Assembly: GCF_027887165.1 (NCBI RefSeq)
Contig: NC_077232.1
Coordinates: 57,737,788 to 57,801,787 of the forward strand
DNA: 64,000 nucleotides
Source of the DNA: Monodelphis domestica
Taxonomy: Eukaryota > Chordata > Mammalia > Didelphimorphia > Didelphidae
Direction: 5' to 3'
The notes under the pieces are model-generated. The model saw only the letters and a program-made list of their open reading frames with translations, was not told the DNA's origin and did not search any database. The translations under genes and the position numbers were made by a program. Positions 11,219-21,799 of this stretch are shown here, piece after piece. Position 1 is the first letter of the stretch. Each line of letters begins with the position of its first letter.

Positions 11219-12191
11219 TGTTTTCTCCAAGGGCTCAGAGACCCTTAGAGCAGAAATGTATGCTAGAGATCAACTAGCTCAAGCCCTTCATTGTACAAAA
11301 GAGGCAAGAGCTAAGACTGATGTGACTAGAGGAAGAGCTGTAACTAGGATCTAGATCAAGAGGTTTTCCCATTGCTCTATATTTCCTCTTAAAATAAAAT
11401 TAATTCAATGTAGAAATCCAAACTAATCTTTTTTTATACCTGCTAACTCCATATGCAATCGATCAACAACCATGTAATCAACAAGGCACCACATATGGAA
11501 TGCTTAGAATGCTGGTCTTTGAGTTGATGCAAGTTGAGAAAGCCAATCAGATCCTACCTCAGATACTTATTAGCTGTGTGATCTTGAGGAAGTCATTTAA
11601 CCTCTCTAAGCCCTCATTTCTTCATTTGTAAAATGGACCTAATAATAGCAACATCTATATGGGTCTGCTGTGCAGATGCAGAAAGCCCTTTGCAAATGCT
11701 ACCAGTCTCTTTTAATGCTTGTGTTCATGATTTCCAAATGATTATACCTACATATAATATAATAAATGTATATGTGGACTGACTGATTTTGAAGTACTAT
11801 ATAAATGTTAACTATTATTTATATATGTAAATTAATTTGTAAGCATCAAAGACATTTTTCTATTACCTATTATTAGTAAACATTATCCATTATTATTTTT
11901 AATATTATGATCCAAATTATCTCAAGAGGCTGATTTGGGGGTAACAATATAGGTTAAGTGATTATGTCAGGTTTATTGGTTAGATTAGCATCATAACTAA
12001 TAAAATGATACAAGTCTCCATGGCTCTCTCACTTTCAGGGGACAACCCAAGCTGCGTCAGACAGCCTGATAAATAGATTTTTAGGAGCTCACTATTCAGC
12101 CCCTCTCTTGACCATCCCAAGACATCTTTAATTGGTGATAGATAATTAAGAGGTGCTCCATTAGGCCCTCAACCCTTCCCAAAACTGACAG
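11219..12191. other. Repeat debris between the two direct-repeat copies
   Basis: 11225-11380 is THER1/MIR-class antisense sequence. 11490-11830 is a plus-strand MIR (CTTGAGGAAGTCATTTAACC, TTTGTAAAATGGACCTAATA). 11840-12190 is unassigned. Confidence 0.55.
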
Positions 12192-12333
12192 GTGAAGTTT
12201 TGCAGGAACACATGGAAAATCATCTCCCTTTCATTTATTAATTAAATTCCATTAAAAAGGAAGACATTCCTTGGGATTCCCAAGAATAAGGAAAATGCAA
12301 AGAGCAGCAGACTAGATGATAGCTCTGACCCAG
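12192..12333 (+). repeat. Local direct repeat, copy 2 (about 140 bp)
   Basis: Aligns to 11082-11218 from GTTTTGCAGG to GACTAGATGAT, about 88% identical by eye, in the same orientation 1.1 kb apart. Confidence 0.8.
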
Positions 12334-12404
12334 AACCTAGATGCAAGAACACAGAGTAATTCTTGCTATTATGTAGGAATTAATACAGTATATGAAAAAT
12401 AAAT

Positions 12405-13065
12405 TCTCACATTAAAATGCTACTTTGTGCTAGGTACTGTGAGAGTGTTGGAGATACAAAAGGTAGAGAGCTTAACATTTATCACTACCAAATCACTAAT
12501 AGACTTCATATTTATCCCTATTGTATTTATTTACCTATTAACTAGCTCCAAATCACCTACCATGATGTGGTTTACATTTCTCTGTCTTGGTCACAAAAGT
12601 AGCACATGAGATAAAACTGGCATCATAATTGCCCTCAGGGAAGTTCGAGTTAATTATGGAGAAGTATACATATATAATAAATACATGCCAAATGAATGCA
12701 AGGGGATTTCAGAGGGGAAACATGTGGGAGGATCATAAAAAGCCTCATGTAGAATTGATTCTTGATCTAAGCTTGCAAGAAAATAGGAATTCTTTGAGGT
12801 GGACACGAAAAGGTAGAAACCCAGGCATGAGGATCTGAAATGCCTATATAGGCATAGAAATAGAAGACAAAATTTCGGTATGAAGACCAAAAGAATGATC
12901 AGTCTGACTGAACCAAAGGGAATAATGTAGCATAAGATTGAAGAGATAGTAGAAATAGCCTGTGATGAGCTTTAGATATAAATAGAATAGTTCATATTGG
13001 ATTCTGAGGTAATAGGGAGCCACTGCAAATTATTGAGCAGAGAAATGATATGATTAAATCTAAAC
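12405..13065 (-). repeat. L2 LINE 3' region
   Basis: Begins TACTTTGTGCTAGGTACTGT and continues through GAGGTAATAGGGAGCCACTG and ATGATATGATTAAATCTAAA, the antisense order of the ancient mammalian L2 3' region. The intervening small ORFs are incidental. Confidence 0.6.
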
Positions 13066-13169
13066 CTTACTCCATCCTTCAAAAGAAATCACCAACATAT
13101 TTATATTCTTTCCTTTCATTCTTATATAAGACTTCCCAAGTTTCTCTGAAACTGTATAATTACATTTAA

Positions 13170-14185
13170 TAAACAAATTTAACATTTATTTTTTAAAATT
13201 TTGAGTTCCAAATTCTCTCTCTCCCTTCTTCCCCTCCTTCCAGAAAATACAAGTAACTTGTTGTAAATTATATGTGCGTGGTCAAACAAAACAAATTATC
13301 AAATTAGCCATGATGTGAAAGAAAACACAGAGGGAAAAAAAAACAAGGAAAAATAAAAATTTTAAAAAGAATATGCTTTGGTCTGCATTCAGCCTCTATC
13401 AGTTCTTCTCTGGAGGTGGATAGTAATTTCCCCCCAAAAGTTCTTTGAAATTGTATTGGATCATTGTGTTGCTGAGAATAGCTAAGTCAATAGCTAAGCT
13501 AATAGTACATTTAATTATTGTACAATATTGTTCTCACTATGCACAGTGTTCTCCTGGTTTTGCTCACTTCACTTTGCATCAGTTCATATAAGTCTTTACA
13601 GGATTTTTCTAAAACTATCTTGCATCATTTCTTATAGTACCAATAGGATTCCATCATAATCACAAAATACAACTTTCTCAGCTATTCCTCAATTGATAAG
13701 CATCCCCTCAATTTCCAGTTATTGTAACCCCAAAAAGAGATGATATACACACACACATATACACACATGTATATGTGTGTATGTATATATAAAAGTCCTT
13801 TTACCTTTTTATAGATTTGGGAATCAGACCTATTAGTGGTATTGCTGGGCCAACAAACCAGGGTATACATGGTTTAAAAGCCTTTTGGGAATAGTTCCAA
13901 ATTATTCTCTAAAATGGTTCATAACTCATCCAAAAATACATTAATGTATTAATTTCCCTACAATTCCTCAAACATATTAGACAATCTGATAGAGTTGAGG
14001 ACGTACCATAGTGTTGAATTAATTTGCATTTCTGTAATCAATAGTGAATTTTTTCATATGACTGTAAATAGTTTTGATTACTTTATCTGAAAACTGCCTG
14101 TTTATATATTTTGATCATTTATCAGTTGGATAATGATGTATTTTTACACATTTGACTTAGTTTTTTTATATATTTGAAAAATGAG
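13170..14185 (-). mobile_element. L1 3' end with part of ORF2
   Basis: 3' UTR phrases (TTGAGTTCCAAATTCTCTCT) are followed by the antisense ORF2 C-terminus, including ATTCCATCATAATCAC and CTCAATTGATAAGCATCCCC. A CA/TG microsatellite lies at 13745-13785. It is diverged. Confidence 0.8.
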
Positions 14186-15040
14186 CTCTATATCAGAGAA
14201 CTTGATATAATTTTTTGTACTTATGATTGTGTATTTCCCTCCATCCTATTATAGCCCTTTTGCCATAGTTCCAAACATGTCTCCAGAATGGCGGGATCAG
14301 TTCACAATTCCACCAATGGTGCATTAGTGTCTCTATTTTTCCATATCCCCTCCAACATTTGGAATTTTTCTTTTCTGCCATAGTTTTCAGTCTGATAGGT
14401 GGGAGGTGATACTTGAGAATTGCTTTTATTTTCATTCCTCTAATCAATAGTGATTTAGAGCATTTTTCATATCTTTAACCTCTTCTGAAAACTACCTATT
14501 CATATCCTTTGGTCATTTATCAGTTGGGGAATGACTCCCATTCTTATAGATTTGACTCAGTTTTCTATATATTTGAGAAATGAGGTTTTTATCATGCTAC
14601 AATGCTGCAACATTTTTTATGCTGCCTTTTCAAATGAATTTAAACTGTTTCTCTAGGGTCCTCAAAGTAGACCATCATAACGTCTGTGAAAAACAATCAT
14701 TTTGTTTCCTTGCTTTTTGCCTATTCTCATATCATCAGTTTCTTTTTCTTATGTTATTAACAGCTAACAACATCAAATAATAGTTGTGACAATAGACATT
14801 TTTTACTTTACCTTTAATCTTATTAGAAAGTCCTCACGTAATGTCTTCATTACATAGAATGAAAATGAATGGTTTTAGATAGATACTACTGGTGTGAAGA
14901 AGATTTCCATTTATACCTAAGTTTTCTAGAGTTGTTGGTTTTTTTTTAAATAGGAATGGGTGTTTCTTATCCAACATTTTCCTGGTTTATATATATGATT
15001 TTTGTTCTTTTTCTTTCCTTTTATTGATGTGGTGTTTGTT
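14186..15040 (-). mobile_element. L1 ORF2 fragment from another copy
   Basis: The minus strand encodes IKAILKYHLPPIRLKTMAEK then NSKCWRGYGKIETLMHHWWN, matching the ORF2 C-terminal CWRGCG...HCWW region. 14810-15030 resembles the reverse transcriptase segment also found at 23940-24110. The join at 14185 repeats ORF2 territory already passed, so this is a second element. Confidence 0.75.
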
Positions 15041-16010
15041 TGTTTGTTTTTTGCATTTTGCAGTAATTTTACTGGGATCCTTGTCCAGAGAGATGGCACA
15101 CAACAACAAATAGCATTTTTAAATTTTAAAAAGAAGAAAATATGCATAACTGATAAATGCATCCAAAAAGTATGAAAATATATGCAAGGTAAATTTTTGG
15201 ATTTACCATCTCTGCAAAGCAATTGGGAAGGAATATCTTCTCATATTTTTTCTTTTGCACAATGAGCCATATATAACTTTGCAACATTCACTTTGGATTA
15301 TTTTGTTATTGTTCATTCTATTTACATTGTTATGGTCATTGTATATTGTTTCCTTGGCTCTGCTTGCTAGAATTTGCCCCAGTTCGTGTAGATTTTTCCA
15401 TGCTTCTCTATATTCATCACATTTCTTACAGCATAGTAGCATTCCATTTCATTCACATGCCACCATTTTTTTGGCCATTGTCCAATAGATAATCATCTAC
15501 TTCATTTCCAATCTTTGCTATCACAAAAAGTGCTACAATAAATATTCGGTGAATATCAGAACTGTATTTCTATCAATGGCTTCCTTGAGGTAAAAATCTA
15601 TTAATGGTATATCTGAGTTAAAGGTTATTGACATTTTAACCAGTTAATTTTTATAATTCCAATTTGCAGGGCTGCATCCTAAGCTATATTGCTCTTCAGA
15701 GATATATATTCTTCCATTCCCTTCTATATTTTCTTGTAGTTACAACACAGTCTAGCATCCTTTACATTTGTTTTCCTTTGCATTTTAAGATTTCTTCTGA
15801 TGGTCTGAAGAATCTGTTGTTTATGAATTGTTAATTTTACCACAACCTTGGGTATTTTTCTGTTTTTCTTTAATTTATGAATTCTTTCCATTGAAGTTTC
15901 ATTTTCTACATTCAGAAGTTTTGTGCAGTTCTTTTCATTATGATATTGAGGGTCTTTTTTTTTGAGCTGTACATTCTCTTTTGGGTGTATGTTTGGGAAG
16001 TGGTTTTTTA
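15041..16010 (-). mobile_element. L1 fragments: 3' end and ORF1-like region
   Basis: 15100-15600 carries a diverged L1 3' end and ORF2 tail (CAGCATAGTAGCATTCCATT, CTATCACAAAAAGTGCTACA). 15720-16010 encodes a lysine-rich antisense frame and pairs with 17680-17770, suggesting ORF1-region sequence. Confidence 0.6.
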
Positions 16011-16197
16011 AAAAAATTTTCAACCCTTACCTTCCATCTTGGAGTCAATACTGAGTATTGGCTCCAAGGCAGAAGAGTGGTAAGGGCTAGGCAATGGGGG
16101 TCAAGTGACTTGCCCAGGATCACCCAGCTGGGAAGTGTCTGAGGCCAGATTTGAACATAGGCCTGGCTCTCAATCCACTGAGCTACCCAGCTGCCCC
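16011..16197 (-). mobile_element. Marsupial SINE (SINE1-like)
   Basis: Antisense body from AACCCTTACCTTCCATCTTG to CCACTGAGCTACCCAGCTGC and CCCC. It is similar to 725-926. Confidence 0.9.
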
Positions 16198-16425
16198 CTG
16201 GGGTGGTTTTAAAATGTTATTCACTTGCAAAAATGAATAATATGGAAATGTGTTTTGTATGATAATCTATGTATAACCCAGACTAAATTGCTTGCCAGCT
16301 CTGAGGGGATAGAGAAGAAGGGAGGGAGACAATATGCATAATATAACTTCAGAAGATTTATGTGGAAATTTGTTATTACATGTAATTGATAAAAAAAATA
16401 AAATAAAGTAACACAAAATAAAAAA
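16198..16425 (+). mobile_element. 5'-truncated L1 3' UTR with A-rich tail
   Basis: CAAAAATGAATAATATGGAA, TATAACCCAGACTAAATTGC and a poly-A/AATAAAATAAAG tail match the 3' UTR end at 34180-34345. The insertion is on the plus strand, opposite to the surrounding L1. Confidence 0.8.
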
Positions 16426-17285
16426 ATTAATTGGGACTTTTGCTTCTCTTCTTCAGATTTTCCTTGATTTCTATATATTTGCATTCCCAATCTATTGTTC
16501 TTTCTTTTTTCTTCAGTGAGACCTGCCATCACAATTTCAAATTTTGCTATTCTGCCCACTATTTTGCTCTGCAGGCCACAAATTCTACTCTCTTATTTTT
16601 TGAAACACTCAGGAATGGAATGTTATGGCTCCATATTCTTCTCATATTCCATAAGTTCATCTAAGCCATCAAGAGTCTAATCACTGTACTTTTGCAGTAT
16701 TTTTTTGTACTTTTTGTAGTATTTATTCATAGATACTTGAATTCATTTACTAGCTCTGGAGCTACATTTCCTTCTGTTGTTAATGTTCTTTCTGTTAATT
16801 TATCTGTTTATGATGGAAGTCTTGGGTTTTCTTTTTTCCTAAGATCTTTGATAATTTCAGCCATTTTCTGACACTGAAACCCCTCCTCTTGGATGATAGT
16901 GCTTTCCTTGAGGGCTAGATCTCAAAGCATCTCAGTTTTCACCCCATGCTGGGCAATTTATGGTTCGCTAGTGTGGGTCTCTGCCCCCAGTGACTTCTAA
17001 GTAGAAAGAGGTAGGGAGAAGGAATTTATTGTGAACCGTGTCTCAGTTCTTGGATCTGCCATTGTAACTCTGTTCCTGGGAGCATGAGAGGTGAGGGAGA
17101 GATGCAGTGAGCAATAGCTTATGGGTGTTTTTAAGCTCCTTCTGGATTTTAGGTATCTTAGACCATAAAGACAGATGAGTTGCTTTATCTTTGGTACATA
17201 ATTTGTTTAGGAGAACTAGGAGAGATCACGGGGATAGAATCCATTTCTAGTCTCCAGCGTGTTACTTACATGACCTGAAAGTCAG
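16426..17285 (-). mobile_element. L1 ORF1/5' UTR-like region
   Basis: 16440-16680 continues the ORF1-like sequence. 16860-17280 is richer in GC and resembles L1 5' UTR segments in antisense (compare 22690-23060). Assignment rests on context. Confidence 0.5.
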
Positions 17286-18361
17286 ATTCCATTGTTTTTA
17301 ATTCTCCTTGTTCTGTTTTTTTCCCCATTGATCTACCTCTCAATTTTCAACTAATACCAGCCAGTCTTGATGACTACTGTTTTATAATATAATCAGAGGC
17401 TTGACGGGTTATTACTCCTTTCTTCCCTACTTCTTTTTTAGAATTTGCCTTAATAGTCTAGATATTTTAATTTTTCCAAATAAATTTTATTATTTTATGA
17501 AGTTCTATAAAATATTTCGGTGATAATTTGATTGCCATACCATTAAAAGTGTAAATTAACTTTGGTTGTATTGCTATTTTTATTATATTAATGGAGCAAA
17601 GCTATGAGCACTGCATATTCCTCTTGCCATTTAACCAAGTTGTTCTTTTTTCATTTAAGGAATACATTCTGTGATCTATGAATTCTTTCCATTGACATTT
17701 CATTTTTTTATGTTCGGAGGTTTGGGGCAGTCCTTTTCACTATGAATTTGAGGGATTTTGTCCCAACATTTTCTTTGGGGATGTAATCCTGAGACAGTCT
17801 TTGTGTATCTCTTCAAGATCAGGATGGTTTTTGTTTACAGATTGAACATATTTTCTTTTAATGTTATTGCTTTTTGTCTCTTCTGGATTGTTATTAACTT
17901 CTACATATTTGCATTCTCAATCTATTGTTCTGAATTCAATCAAGTATTTTTTCTTGTGCTTTGGTAGAGTGATCCCTACATACCTAACACATTGTAGAGT
18001 TATTTTAACTAGTATTCCCTTTTCCATTATTGCCTTCTGGATTTTGTTATTATCATATGGGAATACTGCTGACTTTTGAGAGTTTATTTTGGAGCCGGAA
18101 ACTTTGCTAGAGCCATTTATATGTCAATTAGTGGCTTTACTAATTCTCTAGGATTTTCAAAGAATTATTATAAGCAAATAAAAATACTTTTACCTTCTCT
18201 TTACATATCTTCATGCTTTTAATTTCTTTTTCTTATCTTATTGCTATTGCTAGTGTTTTGTGACTGATTTTAAATAGAAAAGTGAGTGCCTTTACTTTAC
18301 TCCTATATTTATTGGGAAAGATTCCAGGATATTCCTGTTGAATATGATGCTTTCCTTTGGT
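17286..18361 (-). mobile_element. L1 ORF2 connection region with an internal duplicated fragment
   Basis: Antisense matches to the well-known ORF2 stretch: ACTACTGTTTTATAATATAA, TTTTGGAGCCGGAAACTTTG, then CTCTAGGATTTTC...AAGATTCCAGGATATTCCTG. A patch at 17640-17945 repeats the ORF1-like sequence of 15870-16500, so the mosaic arose by insertion or rearrangement. The L1 stops where the CACGTG array starts. Confidence 0.7.
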
Positions 18362-20502
18362 TTTGGTCAGGAGCAACACGCATGTTAGTAGTGACACGCA
18401 TGTAGGAGCAGCTGCACCTGTCAGAAAGGGCACATGTGTTAGGAAAGACACGTTTGGCTGACACGACCCATGTGACACAACATGAGACATGATCCCTAAT
18501 ATAAAAGTAAAAAGGCACTTAGTATCAAATATCTCTTAAAAGAATGTGCATGTAGTGTCACGTGGGTCTTATAGTATCTACCCCGTGTGCCATTCCTGGC
18601 ATGTGTGTCAGAAAGGGCACAAGTGTACCTGAACCAACACATGTGTCAGAAACATCACGTGTCAAAGCCGACAGGTGTGTCATAAAGGGGCCAGATGTCA
18701 GGAACAGCACACGTGTCAGACAGGTCACACGTGCTAGTGGTGACAAGTGTGTCAGAACCAGCGAGTGTGTCAGAAAGACACGTGTGTTAGGGACGATGCG
18801 TGTGTTAAGAACGGCACATGTGCTAGGGGCAACACGTGTGTCAGAAAAGCCATGTGTGTCAGAAAGGGCACCGTGTCAGGAAAGACACACTTGACATGAC
18901 AGGACCCACGTGACACGACATGAGACATCCCTAATATAAAAGTAAAAAGGCACTTAGTATCAAATATCTTTTAAAAGAATGTGCATGTAGTGTCATATGG
19001 GTCGTGTCATCTCTGTCACGTGTGTCGTTCCTGACAGGTGTGTCAGGAATGACATGTGAATCAGTATGAGCACATATGTTAGTAGTGACACACGTGCCAG
19101 AAAGGACTCGCGTGTCAGGACTGACGCACGTCATAAAGGGCACACTGTCGGGAGTGGCGCTGTGTTAGTGGTGACACACGTGTCAGAAAGGGCACATGTG
19201 TCAGGAAAGAGGTTTGAAACTACCCATGTGACAGGACATGACTCACATGACACGACATGAGACATGATCCCTAACATAAAAGTAAAAAGGCACTTAGTAG
19301 TAAATATCTTTTAAAAGAATGTGAACTGTCTATGCCTTTTGACACGTGTGCCTTTCTGACACGTGTGGCTTTTCTGACTCGTGTGTCGGTCCTGACGCGG
19401 TTCACGTTGTGTCAACCGTGTCTTACCTGACACATGCGACCTTCTGACCTGTGCGGCCTTTCTGACACACTTGTCACAACTAACACGTGTGTCACTCTTG
19501 GCACGTGAACTTTCTGTCACGTGTGTCTTTTTCAGCACCTCGACCTTTCTGACACACGTGTCGCTACTCGCCTGTGTTCACTTTTTGACATGCATGTAAT
19601 TCCTGACACGTGTGTTGGTTCCATCACTGTGACCTTTCTGGCACACGTGTCTGGAATGGCACGTGCAGCAGAGACGACACGACCCACGTGACACTACATG
19701 CACATTCTTTTCAAAGATATTTGCTACTACGTACCTTTTTACTTTTATATTAGGGATCATGTCTCATGTCGTGTCACTTTGGTTTTGTTATGTCACATAG
19801 TTTGTGTTGTGTCAAGCGTGTCTTTCCTGACATGTTGCTCTTCCTGCCACGTGAGGCCTTTCTGACATGTGTGTCTCTACTAGCACATGTGTTGCTTCTG
19901 CCACAAGTACCATTTCTGACACATGTGTCATTCCAGACATGTGTGCCATTCATGACACGTGGTCAGTTCTGACATGTGTCACAGCTAGCCCACATGACCT
20001 TTCTGACACGTGTGTCATTCCTGGCATGTGTGTCCTTTCTGGCGTGTGTGTCAGGAACGGCCTGCGCCACAGAGACGACTCACGTGACAGGACACGACCC
20101 ACGTGACACGGCATGAGACATGATGAGCCCATTCAACCTTAGATATCTTTAGACATAGAAACAGTTTCCTGCCTTTCTGAGGCTTATTGAATTAATGTAA
20201 CATATTACTGTAGGGTGGAATGCAAGGCATAGCCAGGTCATCACATTCTTTTAAAAGATATTTGCTACTAAGTGCCTTTTTACTTTTATGTTAGGGATCA
20301 TGTCTCATGTTGTGTCACGTGGGTCGTGTCGTGTCAAACTTGCCTTCCCTGACACGCGTGCTCTTTCTGACATGTGCAGCCTTTCTGACACAATCTAACC
20401 ACTAACATGTGTGTCGCTCCTGAAATGCATGACCTTTCTGACATGTGTGGACTTTCTGACACGTGTGCTCTTTCTGACACCTGTGTCGGGAACGGCGCGC
20501 AA
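18362..20502. repeat. CACGTG minisatellite array with inverted halves (foldback-like)
   Basis: Blocks of an 18-bp unit, consensus CACGTGTGTCAGAAAGGG, alternate with five copies of a 90-100 bp core (near 18480, 18905, 19250, 19700 and 20260). Left of about 19330 units and cores face one way; right of it they are reverse-complemented. I count about 27 exact CACGTG hexamers in 2.1 kb. The array is CpG-rich against AT-rich surroundings. Each core is bounded by GACACGACCCACGTGACAC-like sequence and its reverse complement. The 18-bp period gives six-residue repeats in open frames on both strands; I do not consider these genes. No named family is recognised. Confidence 0.92.
18895..19010 (+). repeat. 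Core unit of the array, best example, with terminal inverted repeats
   Basis: Left edge GACCCACGTGACACGACATG and right edge ATGTAGTGTCATATGGGTC are near inverted copies around a core reading CCCTAATATAAAAGTAAAAA, then GGCACTTAGTATCAAATATC. Other copies lie at 18465-18570 and 19225-19325 in this orientation, and at 19683-19790 and 20245-20335 reversed. Confidence 0.85.
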
Positions 20503-21696
20503 GATGTGAACTTGTGTTCTAAAGCCGTATGGCTCTTGGCCACATCACCTCCCTGCTTGGAGTATGTCATAGGGTGGTGTTGGAGATGGGGTAGGATGGA
20601 TTGGATTGGATTGGGCCAGTATCAAGATGTTACACTGTGGGTGAAGACCAGCAGTTTACTGTGACCAGGACAGAACATGCTCTGAGATGAACACACAGAC
20701 CACTCAGTAATAGGGACAGGAGTTAATTTAACCGGAAAAGTTTAAAGGGAATCAGGATAACCCTAATGCTAATCCCACTAACTAAAATCCCCCAGATCTA
20801 AATGTGTCCTCATGGAGAATCTTCAGAGAGATGTTGGACTTTTCTAATCTTTCCTCACTCACCTAAATGTCCAGTCCCTGCACAAGCTAATTCTGCACTA
20901 GAGCCCCCTTAGTTAGTTTGTAATGGTCTGTGGTAAGCTTAGCAGAGCTCAGGGAAGGTGCCAGATCCAAAAGGACCTAGACCTGGTCTAACAATCACCA
21001 CAGACAGGTGGTTTAGGATCACCAAGTTCTTCTCCAAGGAAATACAGCACCCAAGACAGCAGGCAGGGTAGGAACCAGGACTAAGCCCTCAAGATGAGCA
21101 GCCACACTCCCCAGCTACCTCCAGAGAGAGACCACCAGACTCGACAGCGTCTGAGTAACCTTTCCTTCCTGCAGAACTCCAGAATCTTTTCCTTGTTGGC
21201 CTCATGCCTCCACCCTCTGCAAAACCTACCAAACTTATCCCCTCCTTATAACAAGTAGAAATCAAAGGCTTGCAGATTAGGGGTGGAGGAAAGCCAGGTC
21301 TTGATCTTCTCCTTCTGTTAACTACTCTACATCAATTAAGCTTCTCTTAGAAATTGTGATGGGGGGCAGCTGGGTGGCTCAGTGGATTGAGAGCCAGACT
21401 GAGAGATGGAAGGTCCTGGGTTTAAATCTGGCCTCAGACACTTCCCAGCTGTGTGACCCTGGGCAAGTCACTTGACCCCCATTGCCTAGCCCTTACCACT
21501 GTTCTGCCTTGGAACCGATACACAGAATTGATTCCAAGATGGAAGGTAAGGATTTAAAAAAAAAAGAAATTGTGATGAGAGTAATTGTGCTTACCTTTAT
21601 CCATCTCTCATTAGATTGAACCAGGTCTTTTCATCTCCATCCTTCCCTCAAATTTAATGTTTATTTCGACCTTTGCCAGTGATCTAACTGCTCACA
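20503..21696 (-). repeat. Right arm of the large inverted repeat (1.19 kb)
   Basis: Reverse complement of 593-1784 over its full length, approximately 98% identical by eye, including a shared SINE. On its inner side it abuts the CACGTG array; on its outer side it meets unrelated sequence and then L1. The left arm has no array next to it. Confidence 0.9.
21362..21564 (+). mobile_element. Marsupial SINE (SINE1-like) shared with the left arm
   Basis: GGGGGCAGCTGGGTGGCTCA...poly-A, flanked by AGAAATTGTGATG at 21349-21361 and 21565-21577. It is the same insertion as at 725-926, so it predates the arm duplication. Confidence 0.93.
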
Positions 21697-21799
21697 ATAT
21701 TATGGACATATTCTAATTACAGGTATCTGAGAGGATATAAAATGGAAGGAGTAGAATGATTTTGCTTGATCCAAAATGATAAAACTAAGAGTAATGTAT

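Noticed and set aside
18362-20502. CRISPR-like repeat-spacer array
   Set aside because: Repeats are 18 bp, degenerate, contiguous and switch orientation. There are no unique spacers, and the genome is a mammal's.
18233-20664. Many overlapping open frames on both strands with Cys/Val/Thr-rich six-residue repeats
   Set aside because: They follow from the 18-bp minisatellite period being a multiple of three with few stops. All frames share the periodicity, none has a start context or domain, and they end at core units.
593-21696. The two 1.2-kb arms as the paired LTRs of one provirus
   Set aside because: They are in opposite orientation and enclose unrelated L1 and MIR sequence with no viral genes.
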